A DNA stretch of 64,000 bases from Bernardetia sp. GTDB taxonomy: Bacteria > Bacteroidota > Bacteroidia > Cytophagales > Bernardetiaceae. The position numbers and the translations under genes were made by a program. Positions 51,134 to 61,400 of the stretch are shown here, piece by piece (the stretch's first letter is position 1; each line of letters begins with the position of its first letter). The DNA lies in assembly GCA_020630575.1 (NCBI GenBank), contig JAHDBD010000001.1:248001-312000 (forward strand). The letters are read 5' to 3'. Below the pieces are notes generated by a model that did no database searches, was not told the origin of the DNA, and worked only from the letters and a program-made list of their open reading frames with translations.

Positions 51134-51991
51134 CTAGTCTCTAAGCATATAAACTACAAAGACAATAAACATTACGATTACAGAAACAATAGCTACCATT
51201 TTGAGAGCATTGGCACTACTTTCTTCTTGAGGTTGAGAAACAGTTATTTGCTGAACAGGAACATTATTGTTCATTGGATGAAGTTCTTTCAAAATACGTA
51301 ATTCAGCTTTTGCATCACTCAAATCCATTCTTGACTGATTGAGTTCTGTTCTAGTTTGATTCAAATCAGTAAGCAATTTATTGACTTGACTTTGAAGGTC
51401 TTTCTCGTGGTTATAAGCAATGTTTACTTTTTCATTTAGCCCACGTAATTCTTCTTGAAGATTTTTTATCGCTTGTTGGTCTTGACGAGTTTGTTCTTGT
51501 GATTTTTGAAGATTTTCTTGTGTGGTTTCTAAAAGACCATTTTGTTCTTTGTTGCGTTCTGTCATTTGTGCAAGTTCTCTTCCACGCTCGTCAATGATTT
51601 GGTGCAAACGCATTTTATCATTTTTCAAATCACTAAGTTGTGTTTGAAGTGTTCCGATACTTCCTTCTTTAGCATCTATTTGTGCGCCCTTTGAGTCTAT
51701 TTGAGCTTGTTTTTGGATTAACTCTTCCTTTACTTTTGCAGCATTTTTATTTACTTCGTCTAATTCTTTTTGCAAATCTGCAATTGTCTTTAGATGTTCT
51801 TCATTTGTTTTGCGAATATCTTCTAATAAAAATGTATTTTCTACATCTTTTTTATCAGAACCTTGAGTTGTATTAAAAATAAAAGCCACCAAAGCAGCAA
51901 TTGCAATCACGCCAATAGCATATTTTAAAATACTGACAGGTTGATTGATAGATGTTTTGATATATCCGAAAGGTGTATTTGATTTTGACAT
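51134..51991 (-). CDS. Two-helix membrane protein with long coiled coil
   Basis: No named family. In 285 aa an N-terminal membrane helix (residues 22-41, ILKYAIGVIAIAALVAFIF) is followed by a long heptad-rich coiled coil from about 50 to 240 (KEELIQKQAQIDSKGAQIDA, ENLQKSQEQTRQDQQAIKNL, NQTRTELNQSRMDLSDAKAE) and a second C-terminal helix (264-282, MVAIVSVIVMFIVFVVYML). Both ends could lie in the same membrane, with the coil forming a hairpin or rod. Internal near-repeats are visible (IDSKGAQIDA, TRTELNQSRMDLS). Function unknown; a spacer, scaffold or lytic-transglycosylase-like coil are possibilities. Confidence 0.6.
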   Translation of the reverse strand: MSKSNTPFGYIKTSINQPVSILKYAIGVIAIAALVAFIFNTTQGSDKKDVENTFLLEDIRKTNEEHLKTIADLQKELDEVNKNAAKVKEELIQKQAQIDSKGAQIDAKEGSIGTLQTQLSDLKNDKMRLHQIIDERGRELAQMTERNKEQNGLLETTQENLQKSQEQTRQDQQAIKNLQEELRGLNEKVNIAYNHEKDLQSQVNKLLTDLNQTRTELNQSRMDLSDAKAELRILKELHPMNNNVPVQQITVSQPQEESSANALKMVAIVSVIVMFIVFVVYMLRD

Positions 51992-52326
51992 AACTCTATT
52001 TTCTTCAGTTTTTTGAAAATTATCAACTCATAAACAATAAAATGATGACTCTCATTTAGTTTGCTCAAAGTTAGCTAAATATACATTATTTTTTGCAAAT
52101 ACAGTTTAATTTTAGCAAAAAAATATTTCAATACCTTTTACTTCTTTAAGTAATCATCTGTAATTAGGGATTGACAATTAGTTTTTTTACAATCTTTTAC
52201 CTACTACCTTGCATAACATAGTAACCTTTTTTCAACTCTCTCGTATAAGAAGACATACGGACATTGTTAGTGTTTCAAATTCTTTCAATTCCTACTAAAA
52301 CAATTTAAAATTTAAACCAATAAAAT
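51992..52326. other. Intergenic region between divergent coiled-coil and padR genes
   Basis: No gene, RNA or repeat recognised. It should contain two divergent promoters; no exact TAnnTTTG box was identified close to either start. Confidence 0.4.
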
Positions 52327-52692
52327 GTGATTACATTAGAAAACGCTGAAGTACAGATGCGAAAAGGAATCTTAGAACTCTGTGTCTTGAATGTAATTGC
52401 TAATGGAGAAGTATATGCTTCAGATTTACTTCGTCATTTGAAAGATGCACAGTTATTAGTGGTTGAAGGAACACTTTATCCACTTCTAAATCGTCTAAAT
52501 AAATCAGGTTTGGTTACTTATGCTTGGCAAGAATCCACAGGAGGACCACCACGAAAATACTACCGATTGACTGATAATGGACACGAATTTCTCAAAGAAC
52601 TAACTCTTTCTTGGCATCAACTTGTTTTTTCTGCCACTACTATTTTAGAAAATACTAATCAGAACAGACAAGAACAAAGACAAGCAGGGTAA
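52327..52692 (+). CDS. PadR-family transcriptional regulator
   Basis: A winged-helix repressor of the short PadR branch; it probably senses an unknown ligand or stress and controls its own operon. In 121 aa the start is a GTG (52327); the ATG two bases upstream is out of frame and leads into a stop. The fold is clear: NAEVQMRKGILELCVLNVIA, EVYASDLLRHLKDAQLLVVE, then GTLYPLLNRLNKSGLVTYAW and the wing TGGPPRKYYRLTDNGHEFLK. It stands 200 bases before the PspC gene on the same strand, an order often seen in Bacteroidota, so regulation of pspC is likely. Confidence 0.92.
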   Translation: MITLENAEVQMRKGILELCVLNVIANGEVYASDLLRHLKDAQLLVVEGTLYPLLNRLNKSGLVTYAWQESTGGPPRKYYRLTDNGHEFLKELTLSWHQLVFSATTILENTNQNRQEQRQAG

Positions 52693-52894
52693 AACCAATT
52701 TAAAAGTTAAAATTAAGATTTTAGAAGTAATACAACTATAACAACCTCTAAAATATAATTTTTACTCAAAACTGTAATTTTTCGCCATTACCTATTACTA
52801 ACTAACTATTAATCAACCATATTCAAAAATTTAGAATCTCAAAAATAATTATTAGTTCTAAATTTTGAAATCTAAATTCTAACTTTATTCCATC

Positions 52895-53836
52895 ATGCCT
52901 CCACTACACAACCACTCGTCTATCAACAATACTTTAGAAGTTCATATTGCTTCTATTTCATTCCATGTCGAACAAACAGCTTATCCTGCTTTGAAAGCCT
53001 ATTTAATGGATTTGAAACGTTGTTTTCCAGAAGATTCGCTTACTATAGAAGACATAGAAACACGTATGGCAGAAGTGCTTTTAGAGCGTTTGAGTATTGA
53101 TAAAGGAACAATCGACAAAAATGATGTTGAATTAATGGTTTTGCAAGTAGGAACAGCAAAAGAAATTGCTCTTGCAGAAGGAATTGATTTAGATTTGGGA
53201 TATTTTGAAAGAAAAGACCAATGGCAAACACTCAAAAAAGCTGAACCTAAACGTGAATTGCGTAATGTAGGTAAGAAATTTACGCTTCAAAAAAGAGACA
53301 AAAAAGTAGCTGGTGTTGCTTCTGGAATTGCAGCCTATTACAATATTGACCCTGCTTTTGTACGTTTGGGATTTGTAGCTAGTGTTTTTGCTGGAGGCTT
53401 CGGAATTCCTTTGTATGCAGCTTCTTGGCTTGCGATGCCTAAAGATCCAAAAGAAGGAATGCTAGAAGAAAAACAATCAACTTCTTTAGTCGGCAGAACA
53501 AAACGTTTTATGCGTAGTATGGTGGACAAAAAAGTAGCTGGTGTTGCTTCTGGAATTGCAAAATATTTTGGTATAGACGAAACTATTGTACGTTTACTTT
53601 TTGTAGCAACTTTATTTTTAGATGGTTTCGGACTTTTAGCTTACTTGGCTCTTTGGATTGCCATGCCAGTAGCAAAAAGCCTTCAAGAACAAATTGATTT
53701 AGAAGAAAAACCATCGTTTTTGGAAGAAGAAAGTTTCAAAACAAGAATGGCAAATGTAGAATCTCGTTTTGAAGATACAGTAAGTTCAACAGCTTCTAAA
53801 GTCAAAAATTCTAAATTCTTTAAAAAACACTTTTAA
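52895..53836 (+). CDS. pspC: Membrane protein with two tandem PspC domains
   Basis: Probable envelope-stress membrane protein regulated by the PadR gene upstream. The 313-aa protein has a soluble N-terminal domain (NNTLEVHIASISFHVEQTAY, then PALKAYLMDLKRCFPEDSLT, MAEVLLERLSIDKGT) followed by two PspC units: first about residues 127-190 (KVAGVASGIAAYYNIDPAFV) and second about 205-265 (KVAGVASGIAKYFGIDETIV). Each has two membrane helices. The C-terminus is charged (FEDTVSSTASKVKNSKFFKK). The two units share a run of 36 identical nucleotides (53297-53332 and 53525-53560), so the duplication is recent or kept identical by conversion. A terminator follows. Confidence 0.9.
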   Translation: MPPLHNHSSINNTLEVHIASISFHVEQTAYPALKAYLMDLKRCFPEDSLTIEDIETRMAEVLLERLSIDKGTIDKNDVELMVLQVGTAKEIALAEGIDLDLGYFERKDQWQTLKKAEPKRELRNVGKKFTLQKRDKKVAGVASGIAAYYNIDPAFVRLGFVASVFAGGFGIPLYAASWLAMPKDPKEGMLEEKQSTSLVGRTKRFMRSMVDKKVAGVASGIAKYFGIDETIVRLLFVATLFLDGFGLLAYLALWIAMPVAKSLQEQIDLEEKPSFLEEESFKTRMANVESRFEDTVSSTASKVKNSKFFKKHF

Positions 53837-53939
53837 TGAAATTGCGAAATACTTATTCAGCGAAGCTGATTATAAATGGTTAATTGTGAATGAAATTGCG
53901 TAGCCATTTACTTGAAAATAAATACAATTCCTCAAGATG

Positions 53940-53964
53940 AAATCCTCATTTTGAGGATTTTTTT
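53940..53964 (+). terminator. Terminator after the PspC gene
   Basis: AAATCCTCA and TGAGGATTTTTTTT surround a two-base loop and end in a long T-run. It lies about 100 bases past the stop, which is further than usual. Confidence 0.82.
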
Positions 53965-54033
53965 TGTCTAATTGAGAAACAACTAAAAAAACAATTTTTT
54001 CAACTATTTTTTTAGTTGTTAAATTATTTTGCT

Positions 54034-54041
54034 TAGATTTG
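54034..54041 (+). promoter_or_regulatory. -7 promoter box overlapping a false TTG start
   Basis: TAGATTTG fits TAnnTTTG, overlapping the in-frame TTG at 54039; transcription would begin near 54048, so the true start is the ATG at 54084. A TTG at 54016 might be part of a -33 element but the spacing is short. Confidence 0.45.
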
Positions 54042-54083
54042 TGGAATTATTCAACTCAAAAATGCTTTTCACAAAATAAATAT

Positions 54084-56534
54084 ATGTATTCTTTTCAATC
54101 AAAGTTATCTTTTCTTCTTTCCATTTTGTTTTTATTCATTTTTTCTACTTCTGTTTTGGGACAACGCAAACCTGAACGAATTATAGAAAAAGAAGAAGTA
54201 GAAAAATTCAAAACTACATTAGATTCTGCTCTTTGTCTTTACACGACAGATTCAGTTTATAGAAAACCTATTTTAGAAATTGGAAATAATCCTTTTTTAG
54301 ATTCTTTGATTGAATATAATTTGCAAGAATTTGCTTTTTACTTGAATAATTATTGGTATGAGTTAGATAAAAAATTAGGCAAAAATACAGCTCTTTCGTT
54401 GGAAAATACTGCGCCACAAGAGGGAGGAATATGGAATGATTTTGAAGAATACGGTTTTTATAGGAAATCTAGTTTTTGTAATTGTGGCAGAGAACACGAA
54501 TGGCATTGGGGGTGGAAGGGAGAACGAAGAAAAGAAAAATCAACTAAAGAAATACACCATATCCATGAGAGATTTTGGTGGCAATTACGACATTATAATG
54601 AAAAGAATTTCCGTAATAGAATGATTCAAGGAAAATCTTTATTTAGAAAAGGAGTACTCAAAAGAAGTAGACGCAGATATAGTTATGAACGAAATATTTC
54701 AGAATATAACTATACAAGACATAACTTAGATTATCTAGCTAATGGATTTGAGAAAAAAGAGATTTTGGAGGGAAATATTGGCTATCTAAAATGCTCTCTT
54801 TTGCCTTCTGCTAATTATGTAGATGAGCGTTTTTTGAAAGATTTAATCAAAGAATTTTTATTTACAGATGCTCTTATTTTAGATTTTAGAGGAACAACTA
54901 CTTACAAATCAGAAAGTAAATTCTTTACAAAAGATAAAACAATCAATGAAATGAGTGTTCCAATTTGGTTTGTAGAACGCTTTTTAAGACCAGATACAAT
55001 TTATAATTTGGGAAGTGCAAAGGTGTTGAATACAAGAGAATTTTTGAAAGATAATGGAAAGTCACACAAGAAAAAAATTGAAAATCCTGTTATAAACCTT
55101 ACTACTAAGATTGAAAAAATAAAGCCTTATTTTAAGAGAGATAATCATTTTGGTTATTATTCAGGTTATCCTTTAGAGGTAGATAAAAATTATGAAAAGT
55201 ATTACACACTTCGTTATTATGAAAGACCAATCTATATTCTAACAGACCAAAACACATCTGATGCAGCCGAATGGATTGTACAAGTTTTGCAAAAACACAG
55301 AAATGCAATCGTAATAGGCGAACCCACAAAAGGGCAATCAACAATCACACGGAGAGTAGGAACAAGTGCGTATAGTTGGCTCAATATTCCAGATATTGAG
55401 ATTAAAACAACAGAAAAAAGTGAGGTGAAACCAGATGTTTTTGTTTCTTCTTACGACACCACAAGCACAGACAAGGCTTTTGATATTGCCTATAAAATGG
55501 CTTATGAAGAAAGTGTTTTGAAGAGTAGTTTTAGTTATATCAAAAAATATGGGCAGCGTTTTAAGCAGTTTGAAGAGATTACTAAACCGATTCCAAATCC
55601 GTATAATTTACCAAAAAATGCAAAAGATTTTCTAGGAAATTATGGTTTAGGAAAAGAAATTATCTTTAAAGATGGCAAATTATGGCTCAAAAACTACCAG
55701 CATATTTCGCCTCTTTATATGACTGCCCCAAATACATTTTTGGTAAAAGATGGATTACAAAAAGAATTTAAAAATGGGTATAGTAATCCTTATTCGACAG
55801 TTGCAAAACCTATTTATGTATTTTTTAGAAAAAGTCAAGACGATTTTCAAGCAAATGAGATTTCTATTGATTCAACTTTAGAAATAAAACAGGATTCTAT
55901 TATGAATATGTTTGTTCGTTATGGCGATTTTACGAGTGCAAAATTTACACAGTTTGAAAGTTATGGTTTTGATAGATTTAAGAAAGAAAAACAAATCATT
56001 GACACTACTCAACTAACAAAACCTAGTGCATCTTATCCATTTTCAAAGATGAGTTTGAGTGAAAAGCAGACTCTCTTCGAAGGTTTTACAATGCAAAGAA
56101 ATCTTTTTGAAGCCTTTCCAAATTTTAATTTTAAGCTCATTTCAGAAAATGAAATAGCGAAAGAAAATTTAGAAAATAAACTGACTATTTTTGTTTTTTG
56201 GTCGCCTTCTTCTACAAAATCCATTGAAGCGATTCCAAAACTAAACGAAATGATAGAAATCTATTCAGAAAACAATATTACTTTTTATGGTTTTACAGAA
56301 AACAAGAAAAAAGAAGTAGAAGAGTTTTTGATAGGAACTCCTTTTTACGCTGATATTATTCCAAGTAGTGATTCTATTTTTGAAGATTTATATATTCCAA
56401 CGACAAACCAGCCTGTTATTTTGATTTTGAGCAAAGAAGGAAAGTTTATTTTTGGAGAAGAATTAAATGGAATTGATAATGAAAAAACATTTGAGAAAAT
56501 GGAATATACTCTTTCTAATCAGATTTTGAAATAA
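54084..56534 (+). CDS. Secreted S41-protease-like protein with C-terminal thioredoxin-like domain, both lacking key residues
   Basis: Fusion of two inactive-looking enzyme folds. From the ATG at 54084 it has 816 aa, with a signal peptide (ending STSVLG near residue 28). The middle is S41 tail-protease-like: NIGYLKCSLLPSANYVDERF, LILDFRGTTTYKSESK and YERPIYILTDQNTSDAAEWI, then IVIGEPTKGQSTI. The S41 nucleophile loop normally reads TxSAAE; here it is TSDAAE (T391-E396), with D393 at the nucleophile position. Residues about 695-816 form a thioredoxin-like domain (KLTIFVFWSPSSTKSIEAIP, then FADIIPSSD-like, NQPVILILSKEGKFIFG) with WSPSSTKS (706-713) in place of WCxxC. The N-terminal is unlike known domains and has a Gly/His/Trp-rich stretch near 150-170. 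Its role could be binding. Confidence 0.7.
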   Translation: MYSFQSKLSFLLSILFLFIFSTSVLGQRKPERIIEKEEVEKFKTTLDSALCLYTTDSVYRKPILEIGNNPFLDSLIEYNLQEFAFYLNNYWYELDKKLGKNTALSLENTAPQEGGIWNDFEEYGFYRKSSFCNCGREHEWHWGWKGERRKEKSTKEIHHIHERFWWQLRHYNEKNFRNRMIQGKSLFRKGVLKRSRRRYSYERNISEYNYTRHNLDYLANGFEKKEILEGNIGYLKCSLLPSANYVDERFLKDLIKEFLFTDALILDFRGTTTYKSESKFFTKDKTINEMSVPIWFVERFLRPDTIYNLGSAKVLNTREFLKDNGKSHKKKIENPVINLTTKIEKIKPYFKRDNHFGYYSGYPLEVDKNYEKYYTLRYYERPIYILTDQNTSDAAEWIVQVLQKHRNAIVIGEPTKGQSTITRRVGTSAYSWLNIPDIEIKTTEKSEVKPDVFVSSYDTTSTDKAFDIAYKMAYEESVLKSSFSYIKKYGQRFKQFEEITKPIPNPYNLPKNAKDFLGNYGLGKEIIFKDGKLWLKNYQHISPLYMTAPNTFLVKDGLQKEFKNGYSNPYSTVAKPIYVFFRKSQDDFQANEISIDSTLEIKQDSIMNMFVRYGDFTSAKFTQFESYGFDRFKKEKQIIDTTQLTKPSASYPFSKMSLSEKQTLFEGFTMQRNLFEAFPNFNFKLISENEIAKENLENKLTIFVFWSPSSTKSIEAIPKLNEMIEIYSENNITFYGFTENKKKEVEEFLIGTPFYADIIPSSDSIFEDLYIPTTNQPVILILSKEGKFIFGEELNGIDNEKTFEKMEYTLSNQILK

Positions 56535-56550
56535 TGTAGTGAGTAAATTG

Positions 56551-56571
56551 TATCGTATGCTTTAGCTTACG
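56551..56571. repeat. Small hairpin between convergent genes
   Basis: CGTATGCTTTAGCTTACG can fold imperfectly (CGTA-GCT with AGC-TACG). It sits between the S41-like gene and the convergent spermidine-synthase gene. It has an A-run after it but no T-run, so termination is not certain. Confidence 0.4.
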
Positions 56572-56595
56572 TAAAAAATATTCTGCTTTTGAATT

Positions 56596-58272
56596 TTATT
56601 CCCATCTTTTCCAACTTTGCTCATAATATTGAATCAAAATTTGGTTGTCTAGGCGATTTACTTTTATAGAATCGCCTTCTCCATTTTCTTCAATATCTAT
56701 TCCTAGAAACATATCTTTATCGAAAACAAAAAGTTTAGGCAAAACTTCGGGAGCTAGGTATTTTAAATCTAGCTTTCGTTTTTTCATTTTTTGAGTAAGT
56801 GATGTATAAATTTTGTCTAACTGATTTTGAGAAGGCAATCCAATAGTTGTACTGTCATTCTGATTGAGTTTTGGATTATTTATTCCCATACTAAATCCCC
56901 ACATTCCGAAAGCAGGAACATAAACATTTACAGGCAAAGCAGAAGGAAAGGCTTCTTGCATTGTTTTTTGAATACACCAAAATGGTTTTGGCGCAAAATA
57001 AGGCGACGTAGATTGAGTAATCAGAACACCATCTCTTGACAAAATTTTCTTAGCCAAACGATAAAATTCTACTGAATAGAGTTTGCCCAAAGAAGCCTCA
57101 TGAGGGTCTGGCAAATCGACAATAATTAAAGAATACTGTTTTTCAGACTCTTCTACAAACTTAAAGGCATCTACATTATGAATCTTCACTTTCGGATTTG
57201 AGAGTGAGTTTTGATTTACTTCTCTAAAAATTCGGTTGTGCTTTGCTAAATTTGTAATTGCTTTATCTAAATCTACCAAATCAATGCTTTCAATTTCATC
57301 ATATTTTAGAAGCTCACGAACAGCCAAACCGTCGCCACCTCCCAAAATCAAAACATTTTCTAAATGTCCTGTCATAAGCGCAGGAACATGTACAAGTGTT
57401 TCGTGATAACGGTATTCATCTAAGGTAGAAAACTGTAAATTTCCATTAATGAAAAGTTGTGTATTTTTCTTGTATTTAGTTACTACAATGCGCTGATAAG
57501 GTGTTTGGTCAGAATAAATAATTTCATCTTGATACATCATTTGCTCAAAAAAATCACTTATTTGAAACGAATAAATAAAACCAATTAATAGAACAGCCAT
57601 TGAAATTGCTGAAAAAGCAAGTTTTGCAGCAGCTTGTTTTAGCTCTGCTCTAAAAACCCAAGCATTAAAAATGGCAATTAAAAGATTTATTATTCCAATA
57701 AAAAAAGCTGTTCGCATTAGTCCCAAATAAGGCAAAAGTAAAATTGGAAAAGCAACAGAAGCTACCAAAGAACCCAAATAATCAAAGGCCAAAACATTAG
57801 AAATAGTATCTTTTAAGTTATCGTGTTGCTTTAAGAGACGTGTAACTATTGGAATTTCTAAACCTACAAAAGCTCCCAAAAAAACAATAATAATAAGTGC
57901 AACAGCATAATAATTATCTAAAACGGTATAACTAAAATATAAAATTAGTGTAGAACATCCTCCAACAAGACCAAGGATAGTTTCGATAACTACAAACCAA
58001 TCTAACAGGTTTCGATAAACATATCTACTCAAAAATGAGCCTAAACCCATAGCAGAAAGAAAAAGACCAATTGTAATCGAAAAGTGAAGAATACTACTTC
58101 CTAAAAAGTAAGTTGAAATACTACTTATTAGAAGTTCATACAAAATACCACAAACAGCAATTATGAAAATTGAAGAAAGTAAAATCGGAACTTGTGCAGA
58201 GCGTTTTTTATCCTTGTCAGAGCTATTTGGATTATGAGAAGCTGGAGGCGTAAAAGAAGTAGTTTTTTCCAC
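56596..58272 (-). CDS. Membrane-bound polyamine aminopropyltransferase (spermidine synthase-like)
   Basis: Probably transfers an aminopropyl group from decarboxylated AdoMet to an amine, anchored in the inner membrane. The 558-aa protein begins at a GTG (58272). The first 240 residues form seven or eight transmembrane helices. Residues about 255-520 are the spermidine-synthase domain: YSDQTPYQRIVVTKYKKNTQ, then LFINGNLQFSTLDEYRYHET, the AdoMet motif NVLILGGGDGLAVRELLKYD (GGGDG near 309-313), VDLDKAI, and IIVDLPDPHEASLGKLYSVE. The D of DLPDP is the catalytic residue and is present. No speD gene is adjacent. Confidence 0.88.
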   Translation of the reverse strand: MEKTTSFTPPASHNPNSSDKDKKRSAQVPILLSSIFIIAVCGILYELLISSISTYFLGSSILHFSITIGLFLSAMGLGSFLSRYVYRNLLDWFVVIETILGLVGGCSTLILYFSYTVLDNYYAVALIIIVFLGAFVGLEIPIVTRLLKQHDNLKDTISNVLAFDYLGSLVASVAFPILLLPYLGLMRTAFFIGIINLLIAIFNAWVFRAELKQAAAKLAFSAISMAVLLIGFIYSFQISDFFEQMMYQDEIIYSDQTPYQRIVVTKYKKNTQLFINGNLQFSTLDEYRYHETLVHVPALMTGHLENVLILGGGDGLAVRELLKYDEIESIDLVDLDKAITNLAKHNRIFREVNQNSLSNPKVKIHNVDAFKFVEESEKQYSLIIVDLPDPHEASLGKLYSVEFYRLAKKILSRDGVLITQSTSPYFAPKPFWCIQKTMQEAFPSALPVNVYVPAFGMWGFSMGINNPKLNQNDSTTIGLPSQNQLDKIYTSLTQKMKKRKLDLKYLAPEVLPKLFVFDKDMFLGIDIEENGEGDSIKVNRLDNQILIQYYEQSWKRWE

Positions 58273-58487
58273 TAGAAGTATAGGCTTGATGTATTTTGTT
58301 AATTGGAGATGTAAAAATACGATTTATTATTGTGTAGCAACTCAGATTTATCAAAAAATAAATAGTTAATTGAAATAATTACTTCAAAATCTTCTTTAAT
58401 TGTGAAAAAATTCGTATTATTCTAGTCACAAACTCATTACCTGTTTTATTTTTCCTAATTAATTCCTCATTCTCTCCTCTTTTTAAA

Positions 58488-61400
58488 ATGAGATATTTAT
58501 TTGTTGTAATTTTATTTTCTTGCTTTTTTCACTTTTCTTCTTTTGCTCAAAGTCAAGAAGTACAAGATATTGGTAATCCTTTCCTGAGTTTATTTTCTCC
58601 CAAAGTCTATAAAGGACATCCCCAAATTTGGGCAATAGAACAAGATAATAATGGTGTAATGTACTTTGGGGGTGTGTCTGTATATATGTATGATGGCATT
58701 TCGTGGAACACTATTTCTATTCCTAAATCTATTGCTATTCGTGCATTAGGAAAAGATGCTAAGGGAAGAATTTATGTAGGAACTAAAAATAATTTTGGAT
58801 ATTTAGCACCTAGTGATTCAACAGCAGAACTAGAATTTGTCAGTTTAGCTGATAATTTAGTCGATTCTTTACAAGAATTTAGCGAAGTATTGGGAATTCA
58901 TGCAGATGATAAGCAAGTATATTTTCATACCGTTAAAGGTATTTTTAGATATTCTATTGAAAAAAATTATTCCTCAGCTAAAGAAATTTCAAAAACACTA
59001 AGCATTATTGCCATCCCAAATACAGCACTACGAGGAACACTTCATAAAGGAAACTATTATTTTCATAGTGTAGAAAAAGGACTTGGTTTTTTTGATAAAG
59101 AAACAACTACCTTTAAAACCTTTGCCAATACAGATACATTAGCAAAACCTAGTATTATAGCGATTTTATCTTATTCAGATACTGAATTACTTGTTGTTAC
59201 TCAAATAGGACAGTTATGGAAATTTGACTTAAAAACTGAAAAAATATCTTATTTTCCTACTCAAATAGATTCTATTATTCAAGGTAACCCTCCTGCTATT
59301 TTGTATCATGCCATTACACTCAAAAATGGAAATATTCTTATTTCTACCATTTTTAAAGGAGCTTTTTTGATAGACAGACAAGGAAAGTTAATCAAAAAAA
59401 TAGACAAATCTATTGGACTTCCCACCCAGACTATTCCTTATGCTTTTGAAGACCAAAATGAAAATATTTGGCTTGCTTTAGATGCAGGAATAGCAAAATT
59501 AGAATTAAAAACTCCCTTTCGATTTTTTGAAGAAGAAAAAGCAGGGTTTGAAGGTGTTGTTTTGTCTATTAAAAAATTTAATGGTATTCTGTATATAGGA
59601 ACTACAAAAGGGCTTTTTTATAAAAATGAAGCTAATATTTTTGTCAAAATTGAAGGATTAAATGGTTTTTGTTGGGATATAAAAACGCTAGAAATAAATG
59701 GGGAAAAACATCTTTATGCGATTACACAAGATAATTTGCTTCATGTAACACCACAAAAAGCCCTACCTATTATTGAATCTAATTCAGCCAATGTTTTTGA
59801 GCAATTAAGTCCAAATAAAGCTATTTTAGCAGGCAGAGGAGGATTTACAGTAATGCAATTTGAAGAACCCACAAAAACACAGCTTATTCAAAAAGGAGTT
59901 ATAGAAGGAGCGCAAGTGCGAACAATTGCGATTTTAGAAAATGAAGTGTGGTTGGGGGCAATTCAAGAAGGACTCTATAAAGTTTCTTATACTTCAGATT
60001 CTTTGAATACTACTGATATTTTTCATGTAGATAGCATTCCAACAGTTGATAAAAGTAGCGAGTTAAGTGCTTGGGTTTATAATAATGACCTATTAGTGGG
60101 GAGTACAAAAGGATTTTATACCTTTAATTCAGAAAAAAACACCTTTGAGCTACATTCTTCTTTAAAAAATACTTCAAAAAAATATTCTGTTTTTCGTTTT
60201 ACCCATACTCCCAATGACGAATTTTATTTGGTAGGTATAAGTTTGAATAACAAAGTAAATTTGTTAGGAGCAGAGGAAAATGGAAAAAGACGACTCATTC
60301 AAACACCCTTTTTGAGATTGCCTGCCATGTCTACACAATCTCTTTATTATGATGATGAGAATACACTTTGGATAGGTGGAAGCGAAGGCTTATATCGATA
60401 CTATCCTCAAAAAGCAGAAAGTTATGAGTATAACAAAATTTCTAAACCAATTATCAGAAAAGTATTTTTAGGAGAAGATTCTTTATTTTTTGCTGGAAAT
60501 TATACAAATTCAGAAGGATTGTTTTTAGAAGCACAACCTAAAGAAGCACAACCAACTTTTATTTATGACAATAATTCATTGACCTTTCATTTTGCTGCAC
60601 CTATTTTTCAAGAAGGTGTTGAGTATAGTTACAAGCTAGAAGGTTATGATAAAGAGTTTTCGAATTGGACAAGTGAATCTAAAAAATCGTATACTAATTT
60701 GTATGAAGGAAATTATACATTCAAAGTAAAAACAAAAAATATTTATAATGTAGAAAGTGAAATAACTACGTATTCTTTCAACATTCTTCCTCCTTGGTTC
60801 AGAACGTGGTGGGCATATTTGATTTATGTTTTTGTGGGAGCTTTAGCTGTTTGGGGATTAGTTTGGATAAATACTCAACGACTCAAAAAAGCAAATCAAA
60901 AATTAGAAGATACTGTAAAAGAACGCACAGCCGAACTTATGGAAAGTAATGAAGAAATTGTTCAACAAAACTTTCAACTCAATCAACAAAAAGAAGAAAT
61001 AGAAGCACAAAATGAAAATCAAAAAGAATTAAATATAAGTCTAAGTATCCAAAAAGAAGAGATAGAAAAGGCACATAAAAATGTGCAATTATTAGCTGAA
61101 ATAGGACAAGAAATAACAGCTATTCTAAATTTTGAAGAGCTTATTAAATCTGTTTATCACAATGTAAATGCACTTATGCCAGCCGATGGTTTTGGTATTG
61201 GAATTTTTGATGACTCTCAACATAGAATTGGTTTTCAAGGGTTTATAGAAAAAGGAGAAAAATTACCTTATCATTTTGATTCTCTAAAAGAAAATACATT
61301 AGCTATTAGGTGTTTCAAAAAATTGGAAGAGATAATTATTAATGATTTGGAAACGGAAGGAGAAAAATATGATTTTCAACTTGTAGAAGAACAACAAGGC

